DNA from: Herpomyces periplanetae
Taxonomy: Eukaryota; Ascomycota; Laboulbeniomycetes; Herpomycetales; Herpomycetaceae
DNA: 23,788 nucleotides
NCBI GenBank assembly: GCA_009733715.1
Contig: WMKJ01000151.1
Span: forward strand, 1 to 23,788
Direction: 5' to 3'
Below are positions 1 through 10,500 of the stretch, piece by piece; position 1 is the first letter of the stretch, and each line of letters starts with the position of its first letter. The notes beneath the pieces were generated by a model, which was given only the letters and a program-made list of their open reading frames with translations, was not told the DNA's origin and did not search any database. The position numbers and the translations under genes were made by a program.

Positions 1-89
1 TATCACGGCTCTGAATTTGCGAACAGTATATGTGCACTGGTCGTTATTTCTGAAGGCGGAATAATCGCTATTAGATTATCACAAAACAT

Positions 90-210
90 TGCTAACTGCT
101 TTATACCGTTGGTAAAATAGTTACCTTCTAATTAGCAACTTTTGCCCGAAGCTGCCGTGAAATTGACAATTCGTCGCCTTGGCCGTAGATAACGCCAAAC
201 CATTGGGTTA
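90..210 (+). repeat. Left arm of an internal inverted repeat in copy A
   Basis: The segment resembles the reverse complement of about 14565-14700 in copy B; shared words include GCTTTATACC and GAAGCTGCCG. More weakly, it resembles the reverse complement of 470-590 in copy A. It also resembles 14240-14335 in direct orientation, sharing the 12-mer GTTACAGAGTAA near 210. The simplest reading is that the repeat family carries two inverted arms around a spacer of about 250 bp, as a foldback or terminal-inverted-repeat element would. No target-site duplication could be recognised. Confidence 0.45.
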
Positions 211-469
211 CAGAGTAACACCGCGATCGGCATATTCTGCTGTTGTTTTTTTCTTCGGGTTACTCTTGTTAGCTATGACTTATAGCCTTTTGTACTTACG
301 TGACTTTGCATAGCACATATGAATCTGTACTATGCAGCACTAGTATTATTTCCGTGGAGGATATGAAAGCTTTGGGACGTGAAGCGTTGTCTCTGGCGTG
401 CAACATGGATGGGATCTTATTTCCCCCACATAGAGCATTAAGATTCAACATGACTACACCATATCTGTG

Positions 470-590
470 ATCAGGGCAAGGTGTAGGTATTCTCTTGGAA
501 ACGTCAGGTTGAATTTACTAATTGGCAGGTAGCCAGTTACCCAATCGTAAGGAACAAGTAGCTTTGAGAACTAGGCGTTTATTGCCTTGC
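470..590 (-). repeat. Right arm of the internal inverted repeat in copy A
   Basis: By-eye alignment pairs this segment directly with about 14598-14700 of copy B and, inverted, with 90-210. Divergence is high, so the pairing rests partly on the cleaner cross-copy match between 90-210 and 14565-14700. Confidence 0.35.
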
Positions 591-1736
591 TGGGTTTTAG
601 ACTGTCATTATCGGAAAATGCTTTGGGTTAGATTGTGTTGTCATAGTTTCTGAATATTGTTGAAACTACATCAAATGTGTTACGAGTATTGCAGTTATTA
701 ATTCTTGAGGATAATCGAATCGCGGTTATCTTGCATTTCTGTATAACAAGGGCATTTATGCTATTCGCGTGCATAAAGTCGGAGCAGTCTGTCTATTAAG
801 CTGAAGCTACACTTAGCAATTGATAGGCTAATCTCGACGAAGGCCAAGTGGCTCAGACCAAGATTACAGTGAAAAGACCTGATGATTTATGGATTTAGCC
901 GAGTACCTCACGTCGTTGCTTTAGTATTTAAAGTGATCTGGATCCTCTTAATTTTTGGACATTTGGTGATCAATCTTGTTTTACATGTTTCACCAATAAT
1001 TCACTTTGTTTACAAACGAGCTAACTTTTGTCTTGCGCTTGGTTGTCTTAGACATGAGTGTCTTGTGGCTCTTCGGAGGATTGTCGTTCTGTATTTGCCC
1101 TGGTCGAGTAAGAAAAATAGCCGAAATTCCTATATATAACTACAATAGTTATTTAAACTTTCTCGTGCTTCGTTGTACCTAATAAACTACACCATATTGT
1201 AATGTAGAACGCAAATTTTTGGTCAATCTGAATTCAATGACCGACACAAACTCGCAACCTCTTAAACACCAGTATCTTTACATTGGTTGACTGATGACAT
1301 AATCATACAGTAGACAGAGCTAATTTTGATGTCCCAGCACATAAGAGAAATCAAAAATTAATTTATAATGAAATGGAGCACAGCAATTGAAATCTCTAAT
1401 AGGGCGTGTGCTATAGATTATTGACATTCTCAAAATATTGAACATATTACCGTTTGTTTGCCGGATAGACATTTAGCCTGCAAAATGATTACCAGAGTCA
1501 AATCTCGATTACGAGAAGTAATATTACTAATATATTTTATAAAATAGTTTGCACTTGGATAATGCCAACACACAAAGTTCAGGAATATTAAACCGCATGC
1601 TACTGAGCTTAACCAATTAACGTTAGTTTTAGCTAATTTACCGCGAATTCTAGCGCACTTAGAATTATTTAGGTGATTTTTGTAATAAAGCTGCTGCATG
1701 GAAGTTCTTGGTGTACAATTTGGCCAAGTGGCTACC

Positions 1737-1748
1737 TTTTTTTTTTTT
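1737..1748. repeat. Homopolymer run of 12 T
   Basis: Twelve consecutive T on the + strand. Read on the minus strand it is an A12 tract. That would be compatible with a retroposed tail, but no insertion boundary is visible, so a simple slippage tract is equally likely. Confidence 0.6.
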
Positions 1749-2432
1749 GCAACATAGTCTGTATACTACTTTGTAAGTGTAAATTAAGTTTTTGCATTAG
1801 AGCATCGCAGGGTGTATTTCTACAAAATGTTAAAACGCTTGCCATTTTGCCCATTTGTTAAAGTGGTTGACAAAATACGGAGTTAGATCTACCTTTGATC
1901 GAAAATAAAACCTACCTAAGTTTACATACACTGTGTTCGTTCTTGGGGGTGTACTATCTAGATAACATTATATAAATATACGTGTCCTCTTGTGAACTTT
2001 CTGAATATCTGTGACTCTACCGCAAAATACATGGTACGACGTGACATTGGCGTAGTAAAACTGTATAGGGCATATTATTCAGAAAATTATCCTACTGAAA
2101 CCGTCACAGGAAAGGGAGATTCGACCAGCTTGTAGAAAAAGCGTGTTTATAATCAATCGGGGTAATAACACCATTGCTATAAGAGTAAAGTAGAAAATAT
2201 TTTTGTAATATGCAGCGCAAATTTTCATTTAGTGAGGCCAAACCAGTCGTTGCTTTGCCATATGTTGCTAGTTTGTTAAATTATTTGTACGGCATTTTCC
2301 AAAGAAATCGGAATAGTTAAGTAACTAAATGGTAAAACCGAGAAGTGGCCTTCATGTAAAGGAATTGACGAAAGCGTTAAATCACTTCCTGAAAAATGAC
2401 GCGATACAATATGAGTGGACGATATGACGAAA

Positions 2433-2492
2433 AATATTTTAATAGTTCACTGAATATTTTAATAGTTCACTGAATATTTTAATAGTTTACTG
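2433..2492 (+). repeat. Minisatellite: 20-bp unit in three tandem copies
   Basis: Three head-to-tail copies of a 20-bp unit (AATATTTTAATAGTTCACTG) occupy 2433-2452, 2453-2472 and 2473-2492. The first two are identical and the third has one C-to-T change. The near identity shows the array formed much more recently than the diverged repeat around it. I see no equivalent array in the matching part of copy B. Confidence 0.95.
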
Positions 2493-3650
2493 AAATCCAT
2501 AGATATTGGCTGCAGAGTATTTCATCCTTGGGAACGCGGTATTACACCCGCGCCTTGAGATTACTTTTAGTGGTGAAACTGATAAACCAAATATCCGCAA
2601 TGTTTGTCTCGTTACTGCACTTGGCGCTTTGTTTTTGTTCTGTTGTCTTTATCTGACATTTATGATCTGATTATTTGGATATTTTGGCTTAATATAAAGA
2701 CTACCTACAATAATTTTGGCCGCGTTATAAATTTATTTTTCACCGCGTCGCTTTGCTATTAATTTTTGTGATAACCTCTATGATCTCATTAGTTCGATAA
2801 TTTCCCTCTTAAAACACCATTAAATAGCTTTCAGGAAGTAGATCCATTACTGTTGCGATCCATGCCATAGAATATTTATTTTCTACAAATTTTGTTTTGT
2901 GGCGGAACCTTACATGAGATTTTAAACATTTAGGTACTTTATAAATATTCATTAACGGTTAAGTACTGCTAGTGTCTTCTCAGTGTTACGAATTAAGTGA
3001 TAAAAATAAACTCGTAGCGTCCATCTGTAATCGTAACTCAACTTCGTGCAGCTAGCGTCTAGACTCACATTGTGAGGCACGTCTTAATGTAGAGAGCTGA
3101 GATTTTGTAAGACTCAACTATTTAAGCATTTCTTACGTGCTAATCATAACTTTTATTCAAGCGAGCAATTTTTCAGCTCTGTTCCTGCTCCTGCTGTACT
3201 TATCTCTCTAGTTAGTTCTAGAGTAATAACAGTTAAATGTTTGTATCTTGCGTTATAATATTGAATCAATGACAGGGCCGTGTGTTGTTCTTTCAGTAAG
3301 CTATCTTCTAACACCAATCGTCTATCCAGCACGTCCGAGTCTGCTCCCAATACTTTAGCAGCCAGCAGAAAAGTTAAATTACAACATTTACACTTTGCTG
3401 ATGAAATATCATATAAAATATGACTGATACTTTCAGGTAGAAAAATTTAAAGATTAGCAAGGCGCGCACATACGTGTGAAAGTAATAAACTTGGAGTTAT
3501 TTTAAGATTTTACCTTTAAAGGAACCGCAAAAATCGCACGTAAAGACGCATCTACCACGACCTCAGGTTAATGGTTGCATTTGTCTATTTGACTCCGCCT
3601 CTTTACTTGGGTTCAGCTAACAACGCCTATTCATTACCAGGGTATTGAGG

Positions 3651-6267
3651 GCGGCTCCAATGCCCTTGTATATCCGATTAATAAAAACAATCATTTATTT
3701 TACCGCTAACGATCTTAAAGCAGGACAAGGCAAATCTCAAAATTGTACAGTTAGTCACTGGGAATCATGTAGAGAAATACAAGTGTATTATTCAAACTTA
3801 TAAAGTGTAACAATATTCATGGTTTGAAAATTTGCTGGCTATTTAATAATCTCAGTTGGTCGTTATGAGATCCAGATATAAAACCTCCAGGTTTTATTTG
3901 TGTCGAAAGTCGTCAAATCGACAATTGTGTAAATCTAAACACGCGATACCGTTAATAATTAAAACGCGACAACTTGTACACGATTCTTTATGGGCATACT
4001 AAGCATTATAAACTGAGTAAAATTGGTTAATTCAAATCCGCTCGGTGCAATATCGATCTTATCCAATTTATTCGACCTAGTTTACCAACGGGTAAGCTCG
4101 TCACGATCCCAAAGCGTCATTTTACTATTAACAATACCAAACAGCAATCGCCTACTAAAACAATGTTACGGATTACTCTGAAATCTCAGTAGTTCAAATC
4201 AGAGTTAGGTCAACTTAGTTCAAGAATAATGAATTAAAAATCGTAGATTAAGTAACTTTTTTCTTTAATTACCGTAGGCCCTCGGTTTAGTAATCCATTC
4301 TGGTGATTAGTACTAACTAATTTTCTCAGACACGCCGTGCCAAAATGTCTCAACTATCAGAACCACAACCTAAGTTATAACAGGAATCAATGAAAATTTA
4401 AAAACCTTACACCTAAATGTTTTGTTCCTATTTATCTATTTTACGATATTACTACACATATTCGTGAATTGCATGACACATCCTTTTTAAGTCAATCGTA
4501 TTAATGTCAGTTTATTACAGAAGCCTGATAAGATGTTTGCGCAATGTAACATGGCATGTGCAACAAATAGCATCTTGCATAGAATTATCTGCAAAATGCA
4601 TAGTACTAATTGCAAATATTTTGAAGCGAGAGCTGACATCAGAATAAAAATATCGTCTCTATATTTGATGATGTTACTGGAAAAAAATGCCTATGGGACA
4701 TTTGCTGTATGAATTGTTTGATAAATTGCAATGACCCATTTCCGAATCACGAATAGCATCAAGATTATTTCATGTTAACCATATTTCTCTCTGCAAGATG
4801 AATAAAATAATGTTGTGTAATGTTATATCCACAAGCCATTAAATAATTGTAATTGTTAATACAAAAATTCGCGTGGGGCTATGATCACAACATAATTGCA
4901 AACGCATTAAACATAAGCTTTAATAAATGTTTAAAATACGCTAGCATTTAAAACTCGCATAAAATTTGTCCTGAGTGCCAATCCTTAACATACCACAACT
5001 AGAAAATATTCATGTGATTGGCACGCCAACCGCAAGACACGCAAATCGGATATTTGACCCTTAGGATTCTGTTCAAGGGACTAATTCGAACGACAGCTTC
5101 GACTACTGACTGATTCCTATAAACTCAAGTGATCATATAACCCACAATCTAATTTCATGATCATCTACTTATAAGTTTTCCCTTGAGACCTACCCTAGGG
5201 GTGAATTTGTTATATCTTCAGCTACCAATTTGCAAGCTGTCCTTATTAGCAGTATCAAAATTTGCTAGTTGAGCCTGGTATTCTTTATATTTTTAATCTA
5301 GTTTCAAGGCAAACATATTATAGCTAACAGCAGAGCAACTGTGATTTCTGCTTTGATGTAGAAATTGTGTCTTTATCGTGTCCTACTAACATAACGTCCT
5401 GGAAAACATTCACCTACCTGGAACTTCAAATTTCAACTAACTTAAACTTTTATTGCACTTTTAACAAAACAAAATATCATTAGTATTCAGATGGTCATGG
5501 TGAAGTTATCTTGGAAAACTACTGATTTTCCGCACCATATCTCAGTTTTTATGTGGTGAGAATTTCTTTTATTTTGTCGTCTGTTTATTTGGTTCTTTTC
5601 CATTTGTCCGGTTTTTACTACAGTTTGATAAAGTATAAGTATTTTTCATAAAGGTAAATTGCCTGTTACTCATGGACGTTTGATTTTTCAGTTACATTAA
5701 ACGACGTGCCTTTTACAATCCTGGACTTCCTGCATGCTATCTGCACTACGTATAGCAGTCAGAATAATGGGTGAACTTATCACGTGTTTAATGCTACTGG
5801 AGATTTCGTAGTATATATGAATTGGATCTTATTTAAGAATCGTATTTCGCGCATAAGAGGATTGTGAGGTGCATCTTCGTAATCAACTTTAGTTGTATAC
5901 ACTTGAGGCTTTTGGGAACTTTCGGCTTCCTATTTTTATTGAAGGCTAAATATTTCTTCATGTGTCATATGCGCAATTTTATTACCACATTCCTGGTCGT
6001 CATTTGTTGTATATTTATTATTTTGGTGGAAACGAGTTCAGGTTAATTCGGAGAATCGTAGAGCATGTCTTCCACTTTACAAATACGCGCTTTCTATCAA
6101 AATATCAATGCTCTTTTAATAGTAATAGGTGGTGCATATTAATGTCGCCTAATGCATGAGCATCATAAATTTTTAACAAACGTTAATGACTATGTGAAAA
6201 GGGTAGAAGTATAGTGCCCTTGATTTTTAGAAAAGTACTTCGAATCTGCATATTAGTATTATAGCAG
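3651..6267. other. Intergenic spacer without recognised features
   Basis: AT-rich sequence with frequent stops in all frames. The only frames over 60 codons (5864-6046 and 5962-6159) are overlapping, hydrophobic or unremarkable, and look like chance. Copy A may continue a little into the left part, but the match to copy B becomes too weak to follow. The last few hundred bases should contain the 3' untranslated region of the minus-strand septin gene. Confidence 0.6.
6014..6019 (-). terminator. Possible polyadenylation signal of the septin-like gene
   Basis: The + strand reads TTTATT here, which is AATAAA on the minus strand, about 250 nt past the stop codon of the septin-like gene. The hexamer is expected often by chance in DNA this AT-rich, and fungal signals are degenerate, so this is a weak call. 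Confidence 0.2.
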
Positions 6268-7533
6268 CTACAAACACTCTGTTTTCATACATTTGAGACG
6301 AGATGTTCGCCATTTTTCGTACCAAACCTTTCGGCTCACATCCCGAAGTTCAGACCGCCACTCTCGAAAGATGCAATCGCGAAGCTTGACAAAGTCACTA
6401 TGCTGTGGATTGAATGGATCAGCAAATCCCCAAGGAAATGCGCGGCCCACAGACCCAACCAGCAGAGGATCAGGCGACATTATAGCCATCGGCAAAAACG
6501 GCACATCCAGAGATTTAAAATCACCAAAAATATTTAAAGAGCACTTTTCAGATATTCTCCCAGAACGTAAATCTTGCACAGCAAGGTTAATATCAGGCGA
6601 TATCTCGTCCTCATCGCCACTGTCACAATATGGGCGAGATGAAAAGCCAATATGTGAATGATCGGTGGAGTCAAGTAATTCGCATCCCAAGCTTGTTTCC
6701 ACATCATTCTCTTCGATATCTGCAAGCTCTAGGGCCTCCAGGGGATCAAGTTTTGCCTTCTGTATGGCGTGCCACACCATCTGCTTGAGTAATAACATAT
6801 GTGGCGTGGTAATCGTATCCGCCTTGCATATTAGGGGAAATAGAGTAGCTTTACCCTTAAAAGTTTTCATAACCTCGACATCAAGGTCTTTATCTAGCCC
6901 GCAATGATGCTGCAATTGAGACGCGTATGGCAAAAAATTTCCGTTGCTACTAAGAGAACAGTCAGGAGGAAATGGTGCCATTGAAGATGTTTTGCGTGAA
7001 AACAAGCCATTGCTAATCCTCATAGGATCAAGAAGTAAGAAGACACAGTGAATCTGAGTGTCACTAGACCCAGGTGCGCGAAATACTTTCTGTTCCTCAT
7101 TAAACGTCTCCTCAAATTTAGATTCTATGAATGATAAGATTTCACGCAACTGTAAATCCACTATATTTTTTTCTAGTCCAACCGAGTCCCAAATAGTAAC
7201 ACCAATTCTTTCATTGTCTATTTCAGACTCAAAATAGTATGGCGTAAATGGAGAGCCCGTAGGATCGGTGGAGACCGGCAACAATTTAGTTTTATGAAAA
7301 TTGGGGGGGCCCGTTACAGAGAGCGTAGAGCAAAGAAAATTAATAAACGACGTTTTGCCGCAATTTTTCGAGCCTACGACCAAAACACTACTCTCATCAA
7401 CAAAATTGACTTCTTTGCATATGAAAGGGGCTTACTTGAATGGCACGGGATCTTTTTTTCGACGTATTCGACGAGGATAGCTCAAAGGCACATTTTCAAC
7501 ATTATGATGTTCAAACCGTTCTCGCAATGTCAT
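6268..7533 (-). CDS. Divergent septin-type GTPase, two exons
   Basis: The coding sequence is complement(join(6268..7387, 7436..7533)), encoding 405 residues. Septins are GTP-binding proteins that assemble into filaments at the cortex and septa. Exon 1 starts with MTLRERF at the first in-frame ATG after a TGA at 7561-7563 and ends in PVPF; the splice creates N33 and joins VLVVG. Visible motifs are the P-loop GSKNCGKT (about 38-45), a G3-like DSVG (100-103), the stretch FIESKFEETFNEE typical of septins (about 119-131), the G4 motif KAD within PLICKADT (221-223), and a septin unique element with GRAFPWGFADPFNPQHSDF (about 347-365). An acidic insert of about 70 residues (255-325) precedes that element, and there is no C-terminal coiled coil. 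These traits suggest a filamentous-fungus septin-like class (possibly AspE-like) rather than a core septin. The reading frame is intact. The family call is secure; the subgroup is not. Confidence 0.9.
7388..7435 (-). other. Intron of the septin-like gene (48 nt)
   Basis: On the minus strand the segment begins GTAAGC and ends GAGAGTAG. Removing it joins AA to T to give an asparagine codon (phase 2) and yields continuous sequence from a plausible N-terminus into the P-loop. Without splicing, the upstream frame ends at once in a TAA that overlaps the donor site. The downstream frame, from that TAA to the P-loop, has no ATG. The length and donor fit ascomycete introns. A clear branch-point sequence is not evident; TTGAT about 10 nt before the acceptor is the nearest candidate. 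Confidence 0.88.
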
Positions 7534-10500
7534 TTCGAAATTGATATATTTGCTGCCCAATCAGATTAAAATGCAGAAACAATAATAGCATTCATAAACC
7601 TCTGATAAAATGGTTAAGGTCAAAATGAGTAAACGTTCAAAGCAAGTTAATGAGAAGTGGATTTAATATTGGCTCATCAAATTTTTCAATTGGGGCAAAA
7701 TGCATTTAGCATAAACAATAATGTTAATGAAATCCAACAAATGGACGCCTTTCAGAATCCTAAAAAACAGTTTTGGTGAATTGAAAATCAAAAAAAAATA
7801 TAACAGTAATGTAGAATTAAAAACCTAAAACAATGGGCGTATCTCCCCGGCTTACAATAAATAAATAATATTTAAAAATAGAAGGAGTTAGGTAACAACA
7901 TTGATTAAACCATTCTGGATAGCACAGCCACTTTTTATATCAAGTAATTTTCCAATTTCCAGCACTGCATCGGGTCAGGAAAAATCGTAAACAGGCATCA
8001 GTCAGTTTTCAACTTTACCCCTCATTGTAACATACATGGTCACGAATTATTCGTTTTTGAATAGCTGCTCAAACTGTTAATAGTTTTTTAAATGGAGTCT
8101 CTGTGAATAAGCAGAAAATACAACACAAATGTTTAACTGCATTCAGTAGGGCAGTATTTACTTCAGAGATAAAATATAATTTATAAAATATACAACGCAA
8201 TCGCGAAATGCAATAATCATTTTATCTGGAGAAGTTTGATCAATTACAAATGCCTAAATATTCATACATATTAGATATTTGGTTCTAAACCTCTAGTTTA
8301 AGAAACATTTGTATAAAACTCCACTATGTGAAGTTAAAACCCAAAATATACGTATAACCATGTTAAAACTAACTAATTCTTGTAGCTACGAAAAATTGAT
8401 CATTTCGCCCCACCGATGACAACTCTGGAGGTTGGGCAAAACAAGTTTAAACCATTCTATAATATAAGATGACAGCAAGACAAATTTACTCGGAGACGGA
8501 GTTTCAGGGTGTTGACAATGGTACAGAGGCAGCTTGTATGCACAGCAATAACTAGGCCCCTATATTAATCAGTGTGCAATACGTTGCCAAGGATAAAATT
8601 TTAGAGCTGCAAGCCGCGATAAATATACCTTACCACAAATTTTCCCATTGAAATTTATAGTACACACGCATACATGGGAATAAAGCTAGTAAATGGTCCA
8701 GTTTTAGTGTTTTAAAAATTTTCCATAAGAACGACGTTACCATAACTGGGTATGGGTCAAAGTATTAATGAGCATGCATATATTATGTCTTTGTTAAGAG
8801 GAATCGGGTCTGGAAAACTTGTATTAATTTATTCAATATAACTGTATAACTTGAAATTTAAGCCAACGGATCTAATTTTCTTGATACAAAGTCATTCAAT
8901 AGTTTGTAGCTGTATATCCTGACTCAAACATTTTTAGATTTGGGAATTCAGCAAAGGTGTTATTAAATGTTAAAGTTGAACATGCATATAGCTATTGTTG
9001 GTAATTTGCTAATATTACTCTACTTCTTTGGTTCCGTAGGTAAACCAAATATTGACCATGAAATATCGCTATGATATATTATAATAACTCAACTCTAATT
9101 ACTACCAGGAAAGGTATCAAGAATAAATATATGCACTATCATAAGAAACAAACGCTGATCTACTGGACAATATAATATCTGGCCGTAGAATTATGTTAGT
9201 GATTTAAACCAAGACAGTAACTGTCATTAATAACAAGTACATACATAACACCTGTTGAAAGGAAAGTTTCAAAATACAAGCACGAGATGCTACTTCCGAT
9301 AGGCTCATGAGTTTGGGGTACAAGAAATTTATACGAAATATTCCGGGTATTACACTAAAAATTCAACCATTTGTTTGATCAGCTAATTGATATATAACGA
9401 AATGGTCATAGGCATCACGAGTTTATTATTACATTAAATGCTTGGATAATATTTTGCATACGATTTGTGAACTCATTATGACGCCCTTTTTAGTCTATCT
9501 AGTCTGCTTCAATAACGGGGGGGCAATATTTTCATTTCAGGTAGGTTATTTGAAAATCAAGCGTAGGATATTGTAAACGAACCGTAGACTGGAGTGGTTA
9601 CTAACTTATCAAGGACGGAGAAGATGCCTTAAGAATTCTTGGGAAAAGAAAGAACGGCTAATTGAAGCAACCGCTGTTCAATACATCAACTCTTCATGAG
9701 GAAATCATTACCCAAGTTTCAATGAGTCTCCTTACTATGTTCTATCGTAAAGCAGCTTCCCTTTAACCGTCGACGCTAGCTGTATATGAAATTTTCGATT
9801 ACGATATCAGCACAGACCCGTTCTGCTTGCAGAAGAATAGGAGACTAGGAGACAAATCGTTCATGGAAAAAACAAAGAACATGCAAGAAAGCAAACAATG
9901 ACAGTTAAAGGAAAGATAGACATTGGGGGCTATCTGAACTTACGATGGAATTTTAATTAAAAGATGAAGGAAACGCACTGCTACATACAGGATGAGGTGC
10001 GGAATCCATAAAATAGGGGATTTCACGAGAAGATGAGTCAAGTAACAAAATCTAAACATTTAATATGAAATCACTTAACGATTACCAGCTTGAGTAAGGA
10101 TATAATGAAGATAGGTGTGGTGTTGTGTTTTTTTATAGCTTGTCTGAAGAGATTTGACCTAACTTCAGAGCATTGTCAACTCACTTATTTTTCAAGGCAT
10201 GGAGACAAAGGTGCAGCGCTGAAATGAATGTTTACTTTAAAGAGGAAAACTCAATACTTGGCTTTGACTCCATTTAACCTCAAGAAAGAACAAGAAATGA
10301 CAATCTCATTTTTTCACATGTTAACGTCAATTGTCCGTCAAATCAGTGGTCCTAACAAATCAATTTTGCCACAAATACGTGAAAAGATAACTTTCCGTAC
10401 AGTCTACGATTAGCATAGACTGCAAGTAAGAGTAGTGTATGTGGAAAGTCCTGTAATAGCCGAGGATGAAAGGGCACTTTTATAGCTGTTTTCAAACCAC

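Larger units (their letters stand above)
90..3650 (+). repeat. Copy A of a long, highly diverged interspersed repeat (class unknown)
   Basis: This stretch aligns by eye, in the same orientation, with about 14230-18960. Good blocks are 240-410 with 14340-14510, 600-900 with 14835-15150, 1020-1200 with 15240-15420, 1690-1990 with 17000-17300, 2840-3000 with 18100-18240, 3000-3180 with 18240-18430 and 3310-3650 with 18560-18960. In the better blocks roughly two thirds of bases agree, and many differences are transitions. No coding region survives; the few short frames (for example 882-1139) show no known domain and no conserved counterpart in copy B. It could be an old transposon fossil, perhaps a retroelement read on the minus strand since the + strand is T-rich, or an ancient segmental duplication. 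The left limit may lie outside the window. The homology is fairly secure; the identity of the element is not. Confidence 0.6.

Noticed and set aside
90-210. Integrase-like reading of the arm (a Pro-Glu-Ala-Ala stretch in translation)
   Set aside because: Only a few residues resemble retroelement integrases, and no neighbouring motif supports the call, so I do not name a family.
882-1139. 85-codon frame in repeat copy A
   Set aside because: It is hydrophobic, has no known domain and is not preserved in the corresponding part of copy B, so it is not under coding constraint.
4021-4215. B-box-like words TTCAAATCC and GTTCAAATC
   Set aside because: Neither is flanked by a pairing T stem or an A box at tRNA spacing. 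Such words are common in AT-rich DNA.
6293-7569. Frames opposite or overlapping the septin-like gene (6293-6661, 6665-6907, 7294-7569 on +, 6534-6725 on -)
   Set aside because: They are shadows of the septin coding sequence; the septin frame carries all family motifs.
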